Part shown: piece after piece, positions 32,658-45,354 of the stretch
Numbering within the stretch: position 1 is the first letter of the stretch
How the letters are laid out: every line of letters starts with the position of its first letter
Source: Dillenia suffruticosa
Lineage: Eukaryota > Streptophyta > Magnoliopsida > Dilleniales > Dilleniaceae
Length of the DNA: 64,000 nucleotides
Reading direction: 5' to 3'
NCBI GenBank assembly: GCA_033439265.1
Contig: JAVTVX010000012.1
Span: forward strand, 34,846,261 to 34,910,260
The notes under the pieces: generated by a model
Database searches by the model: none
What the model was told of the DNA's origin: nothing
Seen by the model: the letters and a program-made list of their open reading frames with translations, nothing else
Translations under genes and position numbers: made by a program

Positions 32658-34209
32658 TAAAGAAAAGGGACTTATGAAAAAGATGCCTTCTGCACTGGGG
32701 CACAAATAGTCTCCAAACTTGGCTATCAGATGGGGAATCATCCATGGCCAAATACTCCAACTCTGATGTTGACCCTCTTGGAAGAAGGCTCTGTTTTAAT
32801 GCCATTTTGATTTGGGGGTGTTGAATCTAGCTTCATTTGAATTAAATCACCAACCTAACAAAAGCAACTACTCTTTTGACACATTAGCCTACCTTTTCAA
32901 CTTTTTATTTTATTAAATTAAATCAAGTTGACCAAAAATTGCAAAGTTAAGTGGACAACATTATGCTATTAAAGACGTTAACAATATCAAATCAAGAAAA
33001 TTTAGAGAATTATAGATATGTATAGTGCTCCTATATGCAATTGAATTCAAAAATAGATCAAGACCAATAAGGTAACATTGGAGGGAAAAGAAGCCTTATG
33101 CCCTTTTGTCTTTCCACCCTGGCTTTAGTCCTCACCCGCCCACTAGTCTTCTCACTTTACATTCCTACGAGGACGTAGTTTAAGTTGTCTTACACCTAAA
33201 AATTCTTATTCCCACTTGTCTTCTCCTTGCCTTTGTACTACAACATTTTGTGGGTCATAAGGTAAAAATGATGGGTCGAGCAAGATTGCAGGTCAACATG
33301 GCTTGATAAACATATCTTTCTGATATTTAATGCCAGAGAAGGCGCTGGCTAGGGTGTTCTCATGGGTTTGGCCAATGAACACAAAAATTCTCCAATTGGG
33401 ACCCCAAGTGATTCATGCATCATGTAGCTTTTTCTTTGCAGAAGAAGAAAAATGGAAAAAGGACTGGTGCCACAATTAATATCCAAATCCACACCAACCC
33501 ACCAAATCCTATTGTACACTGTATACACATGTGACCTTAGGCCCCACCTCATCAATCAAGTCAAAGAAATGAATCAATATTATATAGGGAAATAATGATA
33601 ATGGTAATAATAATATCATATATTAAGAGTTGGCTTGGATTGCAAGTGATACTCCCAATTATGGTCGATTCACTTTACATCATTTATTCCTTACCTCACG
33701 GCAGCAAAGCATCAACTTTATTAGTTCTTTTTTTTTTTTTTTCACTTGAATACCGATTTTATAAATCTAACTTAATTCAATTCAAATAATTATACGAACG
33801 ATTTTAAAAATTGATTATCCCATCGTCTCTTTTTTTATTTTTAAAATTTAAAATTAAGATTTTAATTATAAAAATTTAATATTATGTGACTCGATTTATA
33901 TGACTTTAATACAACCTTTTTAAGTTTTTTCAAACCAGTGAGGAGTAAAGCGGAGGGGCAAAAAATAGATTAAAAAAAAAAAAGGTTGGAGGTGGGCTCC
34001 TGCCCTATACATATCTACGTGGGCATGAGGTGAAGGCCGGTGACGAAAAAATTAACATCCTTGGCATTCTCAGTCTTTTTCCCCTTTATTTTTCCATATG
34101 CTTGACAGAACGAATGGCTACGCCAGCCATTAAGACTTGAAATTTGATGGCATTTCGACAGGTACACTTCTTGGTAGGTGTATCTTATCTTATCTTGTTA
34201 TAATAGGAA
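31462..34209. other. Spacer, no gene seen
   Basis: AT-rich sequence with (TA)n at about 32103-32122 and (ATT)n at 32618-32657. A minus-strand SINE-like relic lies at about 33735-33900. The portion 32660-33560 is of more even composition and mostly free of repeats, but I recognise no product. Confidence 0.4.
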
Positions 34210-36560
34210 AAAAACAAGAGAAGGAGGTGGTGTGTGAGGCTTTGCCACCTCAGCAGTGAACAGTTTGTTACTGTTCGTCCTTTCTTTTCTTTTTTTTCTG
34301 GTTTCTTTTTCTTTTTCTTTTTCTACTTTTTTTTTTCCACCCATTTATTCTTTTAATTGCTTTTTTTTTAATTTTTTTTCACCCCCCTTCCTTCTTTTTT
34401 TTTTTTCTTTTTAACTTTTTTTGAATTTCATCGTCTTCCTTTTTTTTTTTTTACTTCATTTTTTATCTACCCTTTACCATTATTCTTTTTTTTTTCTTCT
34501 TTCATTTTTCACCCATTTACCCTTTTCTTTGTTTTTTTTTTCACAATTCACCCTTCCTTTTTTTTTTCTGGGATTCTTTTTTTTTTACTTTTCACCATTC
34601 TTGTTTTTTTTCAAATTATACTGTTACCGATTTACTACTATTTCTATTTTTTACTTCTTTTTTTTTTACCCATTTACCCTCTTTTTCCTTCTCTTTTTTA
34701 TTTTTTTTCATCATTCACAATTCTTTCTTTTTTGTCATACTTTTTCTTGAGTTTCTTTTTTTTTTTTTTTTACTTATTTTCACCTGTCACCTTTCTTTTT
34801 TTTCACTTCTTTTTTTTGGGTTTTATGTTATCGGTTTGTTACTGTTCTTTTTTTTTTTACTTTTTTTTCTTGGGTTTTTTTCCCCACCCCTTCACTCATA
34901 GGGAGAGGGGAGTGGGGAGTAGGAGGAATACCACCTCGGATGGGAACGGTTGACTACTATTTTCTCTTTTTTTATTCTTTTTTTGGGGTTTCTTTTTCCT
35001 TTTTATTTTTAAATTTTTTCACCTTTTACCATTCCTTCCCCCGTTTTTTTTTACATTTTTTTGGGTTTTTCTTCTTTTTTTTTTCACGTTTCATACTTCT
35101 TTTTTTTTATTCATTTTTTTTAGATTTCACTGTCACCGTTTTACTATTATTCTTTTTTTACTTTTTTTTATTTCTTAATTTTAGTCTTTTTTAATATTCT
35201 TAATTAATAATAATAATAATAATGCTACTATTATAGAAAGCAACAGTAGGGAGGGGGTGTGAGAGGGCATGTCACGTCGGATGGGAGCAGTAGCATACTA
35301 TTTCCTCTTTTTTTCTCTTTTTTCGAGATTCTTTCTTTCTTCTTCAAAGATAAGAAACAAGTGACGGATGATGGAGTGTGAGGGAGTAACACTTCTTATG
35401 AGAAAAGTAAATAACTATTTTTTCTTTTTTTTTTCCTCTTTATTCTTTTTGGGGTTTCTTTCTATAATTTTAATTTTAATTTTTCTTAACTATATATAAA
35501 GAAAGAAGAGAAAAGAAGGTAGGAGGGATTGTCACTTCAGATGGGGCAGTTTATTATTGTTCCTTTTTTTCTTTCTTTTTTTTGGGTTTTTTCTTCCTTT
35601 TTTTTATTTCTTTTTTTCACCATTCACTCTTTTTTTTTTTTAACTTTTTTTTTCACTATTCACCATTTTTTCACTCCTTTTTTAGATTCCACTATTATTG
35701 GTTTGTTACTATACTTTTTTTTTATTTCTTTTTTTCCCATCCTTCACCCTCCATTTTTTTTTTACTTTTTTTTTCTTCTCTTATTCTTCTTTTTTTTTTC
35801 TTTTCTTTTTTTTTTTCACCATTCACCATTTTTTTCACTTTTTTTTTGGATTCTACTATTACTGGTTTGTTACTATCCATTTTTTTCTTCTTCTTTTTCT
35901 TTTTTACTTCTTTTTTTTCCTTCATTCACTCTTTTTGCTTTATTAATCTATCTCTTTCTCTTTGTTTTTTTCGTTTTTTTTTTGTAGATTTCACTGTTTT
36001 CACAACTCTCTTTTGAAGTCCCCCTCCTCTTGATGCATCTTGGTGCAATTTGGTTTTTTTTGAGTCATTTCTTTTTTTGACCCTTTTTAATTGTCTAATT
36101 TACTAAAATATATTCCGATAAAAAACTGTGTGTATGTACAATTATACACCATTGAAAGTTTTTTTAAAAAACAAGTGGGGAGGGGGAGGTGAGAGGAATT
36201 ACCACCATGGATGGGAACGGTTTACTACTGTTCCTTTTTTTGAGTTTCTTCTTTCTTTCTTTTTTTCATCATTTACCTTTCGGTTTTTTCTTTTTTCTTT
36301 TGCTTTTTTTTTTCACTTTTCACCCTTTTTTTTTAATTTTTTTTTGAGTTTCTTCTTTTTCTTCTTCTTCTTCTTCCTTTTTTAACTTTCTTTTCACCCT
36401 TCACCATTTTTTTTCCACTCTTTTTTTGGGTTCCCCTGTTACTCGTTTCCTATTATTTCCTTTTTTTTCTACTTTTTTTTTGGTTTATTCTTTTTCTTTT
36501 TTATTTCTTTTTTTTTTTACTCTTCACCATTTTTTTCAATAATTATAACACACACAAGAA
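34210..36560. repeat. T-rich array of degenerate repeats with a recurring core
   Basis: About 2.3 kb dominated by runs of T broken by C and A. A core resembling GGTTTACTACTGTTCC recurs about a dozen times. In six places (about 34215, 34901, 35246, 35351, 35515 and 36177) it is preceded by a GA-rich block and a phrase like 'ccacctcggatgggaacgg'. In others (about 34615, 34826, 35132, 35693, 35855 and 36430) it follows 'ttccactgttac'. The spacing is irregular. Phe/Ser-rich frames up to 152 codons here come from the T runs and are not genes. The repeat family is not known to me. Confidence 0.7.
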
Positions 36561-37640
36561 AAAGAAAAAAAATTTCTGGGCCAAGGCTACACTTTGTGCG
36601 GCCAGAACCCTCCTAGTTTAATATATATATATTTTTTAAATGAGTGACTTTGAATTGTAACTCTAATTTTAATTTATTTAATAATTATGTAGAGAGGGAA
36701 ATACCTCCATTGGTGTATGCATGACTAGTTTTGGTTGAATTTATGTAAGAAAATTAACACGACCTAATTTCAGCAAATAATTAAAATTTTAAACTGTATC
36801 CGTCATTTTATTATCTTAAAATGTGTAATTTGAGTTAATTATGTGCGAACAGATTAAACATTTATTCTTAAAATATTTTCCAACAATTGATTTAATAAGA
36901 GATTATCACTAATTTATTATATAATAAAAATAAAGAGAAGATAGTACTAATATAAAATTTGAAATGAAACACACAAAATTCAATAATAACATAGAATTTA
37001 AATTTATATTGCAACAAAAACTTTTAATTATTTTTCTTAGATAATTATATCAAATAGAAAGATATGTACATATAATTATATATATTCTATACACACATAC
37101 ACACACGTATGTATATACCCACAAACATATATAGTGTAAATCGACGTGTGCAGTTGAGTGTAGGCATGATGAATTGGGTTTGATAGATTTATGCTCCCCC
37201 TCTATTTTCCATTGTGTAATTCTAATTCTATGAATCTCTCATTTTTTAAAAATTAAAAATTAGTCATGAAAATTAGATATTTTTATTATATAGAGATAGT
37301 AAAAAGATATAGTTTGATTCAAATATTATATCTCGATTTTGGAGTAAGTGATGTCATCACTTGAGTGGCATATACATGTAAATCTGATTAATGTTGATAG
37401 TACAATAAGATGACAAATATAAGGTGAATTTATTTATTTAAATATAACCTTGAACACTCCATACTTATCTAACTTACGATTTTTGTCTGTTGTAATGATT
37501 TTGAGTTTAAATTTCTTAATTTAAAAAAACTTAAATAAGTCAAAAAGAGAGGGTAAATTGGTCTTTTTATAATCATCATCCTACGGCATTTACTTTGTCC
37601 GTTTCACAAATTTAGGTGACCGAACCACCCCCTCCGTTCT
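36561..37640. other. AT-rich spacer before the SMG7-like gene
   Basis: No gene is seen. AT-rich sequence with short TA and CA runs (about 36618-36635 and 37080-37120). Composition rises towards 37600, where the SMG7-like leader begins. Confidence 0.45.
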
Positions 37641-37732
37641 TTCTCTGCACTTCTTTTGTTTTTTCTTGGTTGGTGGTCGCTCAGCTTTCAGCGCCAAAAG
37701 CTTTGTTGTAATTAGTGAAGGTTCATTTCTGC

Positions 37733-38514
37733 GTAAGTACTTCAAGTTTTCCCTTTTTGTTTCCCCACTTCTAAAGCCCCGAATTGGACTTTACTCTGTC
37801 TTCGTTCTTCAATTGATGTTGGTTTTGCTGTTGAATTTCATTTAGCTGCCTTTAGTGTTTTGATGGGTTGAGTTTAGTTTCTGAATTTTTGATGGTATTT
37901 TGTCTCTTCTTTTTATGTGGTTTTTGACTCAAATATTCGCTATTTCCTCTCTCTCTCTCTCTCTTCATAGATAGGACTTTTGTTCTATTGGGTTTGCAGC
38001 GCTTTCCATTTTAGAATCAGGGTAATCTGAAATTTCGTCTTTTAAGGTTTCTAGGATGATGATTATGGCCATGATAAAAAATAATCTCTTGAGGGATTAT
38101 AATTTCGTGGTAGTAATCATTTGAAAATCTAGTATCTTTACATTCTGTGGCTTTTTTCCCTTGATTGTTTGTGTGCGTGCACGCGCCTGCGTGCTTTCAA
38201 TTGAATCATGATCTGCGCCTTGTTATACAGAATCTTTTCATAATAAATATGCATTTGGTGGATGCTACCTTAAAACTTGCTATAGGAGGCATGAAATTCT
38301 AAGGTACTAGAATTCAACATATAAGAATTTCTCTTATGTTTTGTTTTTGTTTTTGTTTTTGTTTTTTTTTTGTTCTTGTCATTTTTATGTTTAAAGAAAA
38401 TTATTGCTATTAATGTATCAGCTGCAGAACTATTAAAAATACCAATGCCCCTCTTGCTCGAAATTAAGGATTTGGTTTTCTCATTTCTTGTGATGGTAAT
38501 ACAGCTTGTTTCAG
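37733..38514 (+). other. Probable intron in the 5' UTR of the SMG7-like gene
   Basis: A consensus donor (GC|GTAAGTAC at 37731-37740) and an acceptor (TTTCAG at about 38509-38514) enclose T-rich, intron-like DNA with a (TTTTTG)n run near 38341-38370. This leaves a leader exon at about 37640-37732 and joins it 29 nt before the start codon. Inferred from splice motifs and composition only. Confidence 0.5.
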
Positions 38515-38543
38515 CAGAACTGGAGACTCTTTTCTCTTGAGTT

Positions 38544-41500
38544 ATGAATACTAACTCCCTGGATCACTTGAGAGGCGACAAAGAGATAGAAAATCATGTT
38601 GTTGAGGTAAGTTGTGAAGCTGTATATACTTGGGCAAGGAAAGGGGAGGGTAGGGCTCAACTGCCCCGCAAAATTTTAAAGCGAAAAGTTCTATGATATA
38701 ATTTCAAAAATTATAACTTTAAATATTGTCCCTAAAAATAAAATTATAATGCTACTCCTCTGAATGTAACCGAAATGCATGTTATATTCTTGTGCAAGAT
38801 AGAAATTTTTTGTTTTGTCCTGTGTATATGCATTAATATGTTACCTCATTCATGTCAAGGATGATCTTAGTGACTTTTGATCTATATTGTGCTATCAGAT
38901 TGTTAACACTGAAAAGCAATTATGGGCATCGATGCGTGCCAACGGTATACTGCATAGTGATGTAAGAGATTTGTATCGAAAAACTCGTTCTAGTTATGAG
39001 AAAGTAATCCTTAATGACAAGGAATCAGTGGAATGCAATGATATTGAGTACTCTTTGTGGAAGCTACATTACAAGCATATTGATGAATTTCGTGGGATGC
39101 TGCGTCGTGGTAGTTCTGGTAGTTCTGAAAGTAATAAAGTGGGAACATCAAATTCTGCTAATCTGCAAACTGACAGTGACATATATCTAAAAGAGTTTAG
39201 GTCTTTCCTATTTGAGGCTTCTGATTTTTACAATGATTTGAAGAAGAAGTTGAGAAAAAGTTTTGGACTCCTGGAGGAAGCTATGTTGGGTGAAGATGGC
39301 AGAGACAATAGGTCAATTGAACCAGCCAAATTACACAAATGCCAGTTTCTTTGCCATCGCTTTTTGATCTGTCTTGGAGATCTTGCTAGATATAAGGAGC
39401 TCTATGAGAAATCTGAATTTCATAAATGTAACTGGTCGGTTGCAGCCATGTACTACTTGAAAGCAATGAGGACATGCCCTGACAGTGGAAATCCTCACAA
39501 TCAGGTATCTAGTACACTTTATTTTGATCTCAACTTCGTCAATTTAGAACTTGGAGATAGGCAGATATCTGGAAAGTCTCTAAAGTATAACTTTGAATGT
39601 CTATTGTGTGCTTGGGCATGTTTGTGTAATCAATACTGATAATGTGCAGCTGGCATTATTGGCAACTTATGTTGGTGATGAGTTCCTTGCTTTGTATCAT
39701 TGTGTTCGAAGTTTAGCCATTAAAGAGCCTTTTCCTGATGCATTCAATAACCTTATTTTACTGTTTGAGAAGGTAAAGAATTCTTGCTGTCCTCCTTATG
39801 TTGTTCACCGGGTTGCAGAAAGATGTCAGCTTCTGACATGTTTGTCTTGGCAGTTCTCAATTTCTTTTGTTGATCTTGCAGAACAAATCTTCTCCGATGT
39901 GTCGTGTTAACACCGGAGCACACTTTGATTACTCCAAGCCATCTGTCAAACATGCCATCCAAAGAAAATCACAATCAATTGACAGTGTCTCAAATGTGTC
40001 TGGAACCTCGGATTATATCTCCGCTGTGGAGTTTGGTTTATGGTCTCTTATTGTCAGAATGACAAGTTTCTTCTTTATTGAATCCAGGTACAGATTATTG
40101 CTAATGTTCTATTTCTGCATGTTCTTTGTGCTATGATAAGATCTGAAAATTTTCTGAGATATGGGACTTGGTGGTAGAGGAATGCAGCTTGTGCTTTTAA
40201 GTGTTTCATGTGCTAATGCATTTGGTCAGAAGAGGGATCTTAATGATTGGTTCCATATTATTTGATGAAATACATATATGTTGGTTGATCTCTTGTTTTG
40301 AGATTTTATGAGAAACATAAGTGGATGAAAGGATAGATTCAGCCTTATTTGTTTTCCTAGAAAGTGTAGCTGTAAGTGGATAGAAAGTTGTCTATTGGGT
40401 TTCATTTTTGTGTAACAACATAAGAAAGATCTCATTTGTGTCTCTAATGTGGGACAACCACCCTCCCTGGTTCCACATGTACTCATTATGGGGTAACTCT
40501 TCTTATGCTCATGCCAAGATTTGATGAAGAGCATCCAAAGATTGGCAAGACTGTGTGGTTGTCAATCAATGGATATACAAGGGAACAACTTTGATGGTTC
40601 TGTGGTATAAAGGAACCATTTGGCGTGCTTTGACTTATAATGCATTTAGCTTTTTCTAATATTGCCTTCAATTTTCTAATGCCATGCAGTTTGGAGGATT
40701 TCCATTGCACTTTTGCATCAGCAATAGTAGAGTTGGAAGCATTGGTGGCTGAAGATGATACAAAACTAAATGCAACGTTGGAGGCCTATCAGCATCTAGA
40801 CTCAACTAGAAAAGGACCTTACCGTGGCATTCAACTTGTTGCTGTGCTCATCTTCATCATCCATAACCTTACGAGAGGCTTAGGAGAGGAGATGGGAAAC
40901 CTATCTGCTTTGAAGCAGCCGGAGCTTACACATTTGGCATTGACCGCCACTTTCATTTTTATGGGTCGGCTTGCCAATAGATGTTTGGATGTTAAGCCTA
41001 TTAGTTCGTCCCCTCTTCTACCAGCTTTGCTTGTATTTGTGGAATGGCTGGCGGGTGTTTTGGGTGAAGCAGTTGTACATAAAGCTGATAGCAAATGTGA
41101 AAGTGCTATGCATTACTTCTTTGAAACCTTTGTGGATGTTCTGAACCAGTTTGATCATGACAACCTTGAACTAAGACCTCCAAAAAGTACTGCTCTTTGG
41201 GAGGATTATGATCTGCTGGGCTTTGTTGCAATTGATCATGACAATGTGTTCTCAAATTTCTCAACGGAATCCAAAAATGAGATTGGGTGTGAAAACGGAG
41301 TGGAGAACCGTATGCACCGAATTCTCAGTGCTGCAATGACCATTGTCAACAGATCTGGTAATTCTTGGAAGTGGATTTGGTATGATAAAGTGGAGAGGAA
41401 ATTCTACACAATGGAGTCAAAGAATGCACTTGAAGCTTCTGAGACCATGGCTACACATAATTTGGAAAAGTCCAATGTTGGTAATATATGCAGAGATGTA

Positions 41501-42721
41501 GCAGAAAGCAATAAAGAGTCTGCAGACAAGTCTGTTGCTGCCGAAGAGGAAGAAGAAATTCTCTTCAAGCCTCTTCTGAGATATAATTCTGCCCCTATTT
41601 GTACTTCTGGTGCAATGCCGAATGAAATTTTGGCAGAAGGCTTGGTGAATAATATGTCATCTCCTGATGAATGCTTACGCCGTGCCTCATCATTGCTTGT
41701 TGCAAGAGACCATTCCCAGAATGATCCTTCAATTTCAAATAGTGATACAAGTTTCAGATTCAACATGACATTGAACCAACAAGAGCCTTCCTTAAAAACT
41801 TCAGAATCCTACCCGCTGTTTGGTATCTCCATATCTGCTGGCCCTCCCTCACTTAATGCTTGGGTTCTGAATAAAGGAAATCTAGGTGTAGAGAAAGAGG
41901 TGAAGAAAAATGGATTTGCAGCACATGGCTTGCCTTCAATTGAGGAATTAGCTTCTAAGGGCTTGAATTGTCTCTCAATTAGGGAGCCCGAGGATTCTGT
42001 CTCTGTGACCACTTCCAGGCATATCTCTTCATCCGCATCATTTCCTCCACCTCCTTATTCAGCTCCAGTGCCATCTGCACCTTTAATACCGGATGATGCA
42101 GTTTGGTTTGGTACAGATTCATATGCATATTCGGAGAGCAAGAGCACTGGATTATCACAAGCAAGTGGATATGCAAATTCGAATACTATTCCCATCCAAT
42201 CACAAGCAAGTGGATATGCAAATTCTAGTACCATTCCCATCCAACCCTCTTTCGGGCCTAGCATTCCTGCATATCTTCCTTCACAACCACCATTAGTCGG
42301 GTTGTCAAGTTCTGAATGGTTGCACCAGTTCAGGAACAACCTCAACCTTACCAATGCTGGATTGACAGGGAATAATACAAGGCCTCTACATTTTTATCCC
42401 TCCCCAAACACCGGGATCTTCCATGGTCATGATCCAACAAGGTTTGATTACATTGATCATTGGAGAACCCCAATGGCCTCTAACACAATAATGTTTGTTG
42501 AGAGCCCAACACTGCTTCCAACTTATCCTCTTGGATATGGTGTTGGTGAACAAACACGAGATATGCCTTCTTTTGCTCACCAGAGTCCGAGACCTTATGG
42601 TTGTGGAGTTGGGACGGACATACGAGCTGAGCGACTGCCACTTCTGGAACATTTGAAGGAGAAAGAATGGCGACTACAGTGGGAGCCACAACTTAAAGGT
42701 CCAACTTATATGGGAAATTGA
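38544..42721 (+). CDS. SMG7L: SMG7-like protein (EST1/14-3-3-like domain family)
   Basis: Paralogue of SMG7, which binds phosphorylated UPF1 in nonsense-mediated decay and, in Arabidopsis, also helps exit from meiosis. Five coding exons with GT..AG borders: 38544-38606, 38899-39504, 39650-39772, 39882-40087 and 40690-42721, giving 1009 residues. The start MNTNSLDHL and the segment EYSLWKLHYKHIDEFR (about residues 73-88) are as I recall for plant SMG7L rather than SMG7. The N-terminal TPR/14-3-3-like region spans about 25-240. The EST1 DNA/RNA-binding-type helical region follows to about 560. The conserved acidic patch EEEEEILFKP comes next. The tail is low-complexity and Pro/Ser-rich. No PIN domain follows, as expected for SMG7. 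Residues 822-851 are a perfect-length 15-residue tandem duplication. The Arabidopsis homologue is, from memory, At1g28260, two genes from VQ4. Confidence 0.9.
42155..42244 (+). repeat. 45-bp in-frame tandem duplication in SMG7-like exon 5
   Basis: Two head-to-tail 45-bp units (42155-42199 and 42200-42244) encode SQASGYANSNTIPIQ and SQASGYANSSTIPIQ. They differ at a few positions and keep the frame. They lie in the low-complexity tail, where a length change is likely tolerated. Confidence 0.9.
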
Positions 42722-43302
42722 GTCTTTACAACAGAATTATCTGTCTCTCTAATCAGGCATATGGTTTTGAAAAATGTAAGCCTTTGACATTGCTCCTGTG
42801 TACATGTGAGGACAGGTGCAAGCAAAGGAGGGACCCTAGAGAAGACTTTGCCATGTAAGTTGTGTTTATACTTGAAATTCTGATGTGCATGTGAAACTGC
42901 CGTTTTGTACATAAGTTGTGCATTATTAAATAAGATATACTTTCCTTGAAATGTATATGTTGAAGGCGTGAAAAGCTCTCTCTCTCTCTCCCCCCTCCCC
43001 CAATATATATAAGGTTATTTTTGTAGCACACTCCTAGATTAATACACAATAGAAACAGTATGGTCAAGAAATTATATTTCACACAACTATAATTTGTCTA
43101 CATTGATATACAATAGAAACAGTATGCTAAACCCTCTGCTTAGGGTTTAGCACAATTGTTGATAGACTTTAATATAATTTGTCTACATTGACTCTCACAA
43201 TTAATTTGTTTTCAATTGAAACACAATAAAACTAAATACCAATCCGGAGAGAAATTGTGAAAATCTTTAAAAAATAACAGATAGAGGGTAGGTAAACATA
43301 TC
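42722..43302. other. SMG7-like 3' flank with direct repeats and a hairpin
   Basis: This holds a CT tract at about 42977-42990 and direct repeats of ACAATAGAAACAGTATG (about 43046 and 43109) and of ATAATTTGTCTACATTGA (about 43089 and 43170). Between them is a perfect 10-bp inverted repeat, GCTAAACCCT / AGGGTTTAGC (43126-43135, 43142-43151). No gene is seen. Confidence 0.5.
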
Positions 43303-43822
43303 AGGATAATTTAGGAGGCTGGGGGGCTGGTTTTATGTCAAACATTGGCAAAGATCAGGTGCTGATGGCTGAGATCTGGGGTCGTAGAGAGGATCTTCAG
43401 ATGGCCAAAAGAAAAGGGCTCAGCAATCTGGAAATTGAGGTGGACTCGGCTGTTCTAGTCAAGCTGTTGAAGAACACCTCAGAGGATCACCCTCTGAGCT
43501 ACATCCTTCAAGAATGCTGAGATCTTATGGACACTCTGAACGTGAGCCAGGGGAAGCATGTTTACAGGGAAGTTAACTCTTGTGCTTATCATTTAGCTTC
43601 ACTGGGTTAAGTTGGGGATGAAAGGGTGAAGGAGCTGAGGGATCCGCTGACTTTTATCCTTCATCTGCTTCAAGAAGACAAAGATGGAATTGAGAGAATA
43701 ATAAGGGGCATGCCAACTTCATGAGTTAGTCGTGCCTTTGGCTAGTCTCTTGTTCCCTTCCCTGTTTTGTTTGGTTTTCTGTTTTCCTATGTTGTTTCGT
43801 TCTTCACCAAAAAAAAAAAAAA
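43303..43822 (+). mobile_element. 5'-truncated LINE, RNase H end plus poly(A)
   Basis: This is the last part of a plant L1-type LINE. The frame from 43335 (MSNIGKDQVLMAEIW...EVDSAVLVKLL) is the RNase H-like domain (RVT_3) carried at the C-terminus of such elements, where GQVLMAELWGLREGL and EVEVDSAVV are usual. It hits a stop at 43518-43520 but resumes after it with VYREVNSCAYHLASLG, the family's end. A 3' UTR and an A run (43809-43822) follow. Its 3' UTR matches the end of the copy at 51890-53069 (TTGTTTGGTTTTCT, TTCACCAAAAAA). No target-site duplication was found. Confidence 0.75.
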
Positions 43823-45354
43823 GGGTGGTGAGGGAGTAGCTTGCTCACTTGATCAAAAACCATGCGTTGCTCAACGCCCATCCCAATGCCCAAATGGAGA
43901 AAAAGAAATAGGATAGAGTCAAGTGTTGAACGTCCACCAAACAATAGGTCGACAGTCAAGCTCATGGAATCAAGTATTATATTTTTAAATTAAATCATGA
44001 ATTTAAGATTTAAGAATAAAAATATTATGACGAGAGAGTTATCGAATTAATTAAAATATGATTCTTGTCTACCCAATTGAGACACTCTCACTCTCGGTCT
44101 CTTTGTCTCTCTCTCCTCACCACTAATCCTGTCGGACCATGAAGGAAGAAAGACCGCACGAATGGTTTGGAGAGTTGTATTAAATCTTATTTAAAGATTA
44201 ACTTAATGACTATCGGGCGAGGCGAAATTGGAAGTTCGAATGCACCACACGTCATTAAACACCAGAACGATGAAAAAACCCTCGAACAATTTGACGTTAC
44301 CATTGGCAAGAACAAAAATCAAACCCCTCACACCTGGGTGAGCAGAATCAGATATGCTCAAGGCTCTGGTATTGAACCAAAATTAAAACAGAACGAAATT
44401 TTATAAAATCAAATTAAAATTATGAAAATAATTTTGATTTTGAAGCACTTTAAAATCAAAACTAAAATAGAAATCTTAAAAAACCTCAGAGTTAAAAATC
44501 ATAGAAAATCATGAAAAAAAAAATCATAAAAGAGCCATTTGATTATCTTAATTAGAATATCTTAATTATCTTAATTTAAAAATAGAACTTAATTTAAGCC
44601 CGAATCATTATCTCGATTCCTTTTTTGATTCCTTTTTCACCAAATCAGAACCATTTGATTTTGGTTCTATTGTGAACTTTGGGCATATTTAGGTAGAATT
44701 ACAATTTAAAATTGAGAAATACAAAGTTAATTGGCTAGTTTATATTAAAAATGAAAAAAAAAAAAAAACTTAACTCAAAATTGTAGAATTGGTGGACAGA
44801 TTTATGAATAAAATTATAATTATAGTGTTAAAAAAAATAAATAATTTTTTAAACCCAATTCTAAAATTAGTAGACTGTGATGGTCTATATCAACAACAAA
44901 TAGGGCGATTAAATCCTATTAATAAGAAATAGTTTAGAAATTCGTTCACATGACACCAAGTGGGTCATCAATTTGACCAAAAATATTTTGAAGATACTTC
45001 AATACGAGGATTATTTATAGTTTTAAAACCGTAATTTTTTTTTTCTAATAATGAATAATTGATCTAAAATTTTTAATTAAATTTCATATTTAAATTTTAA
45101 AAATAAAAAAGGTCACTCCTTGATCCGACAACGCTTCAACCGGATCGAGACACCACCGGTTAAAAAAAAGGTAATTTTGATTTTCTCAAATTTGTAAGTT
45201 AAAAGCTCGGTTGATTCCTTGAGTCCGTCAGTTTTCCCGGCCCAAGCTTCGCTTACTCAACCCGATGCCCAAGGGAGAAAAGTAACGAGGACACAAGGCC
45301 CCCCCTCTTCGACTGAAACACCCTCTCGCGTGTTTCTTTCTCCCCCTCTCCAAA
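43823..45354. other. AT-rich spacer and Pkr1-like gene promoter
   Basis: No gene is seen up to about 45180. A SINE-family relic with 'gaattaattaaaatatgatt' lies near 44045-44075. From about 45180 to 45354 the sequence becomes GC-richer and probably holds the promoter and leader of the next gene. Confidence 0.45.

Noticed and set aside
34421..36385. Phe/Ser-rich open frames up to 152 codons that look like membrane proteins
   Set aside because: They are translated T runs. The frames overlap in different registers and carry no real hydrophobic-segment spacing or conserved residue.
43335..43520. Stand-alone RNase H-like host gene
   Set aside because: It is followed by the LINE C-terminus, 3' UTR and poly(A), with a sister copy at 51890-53069. 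It is a truncated LINE.
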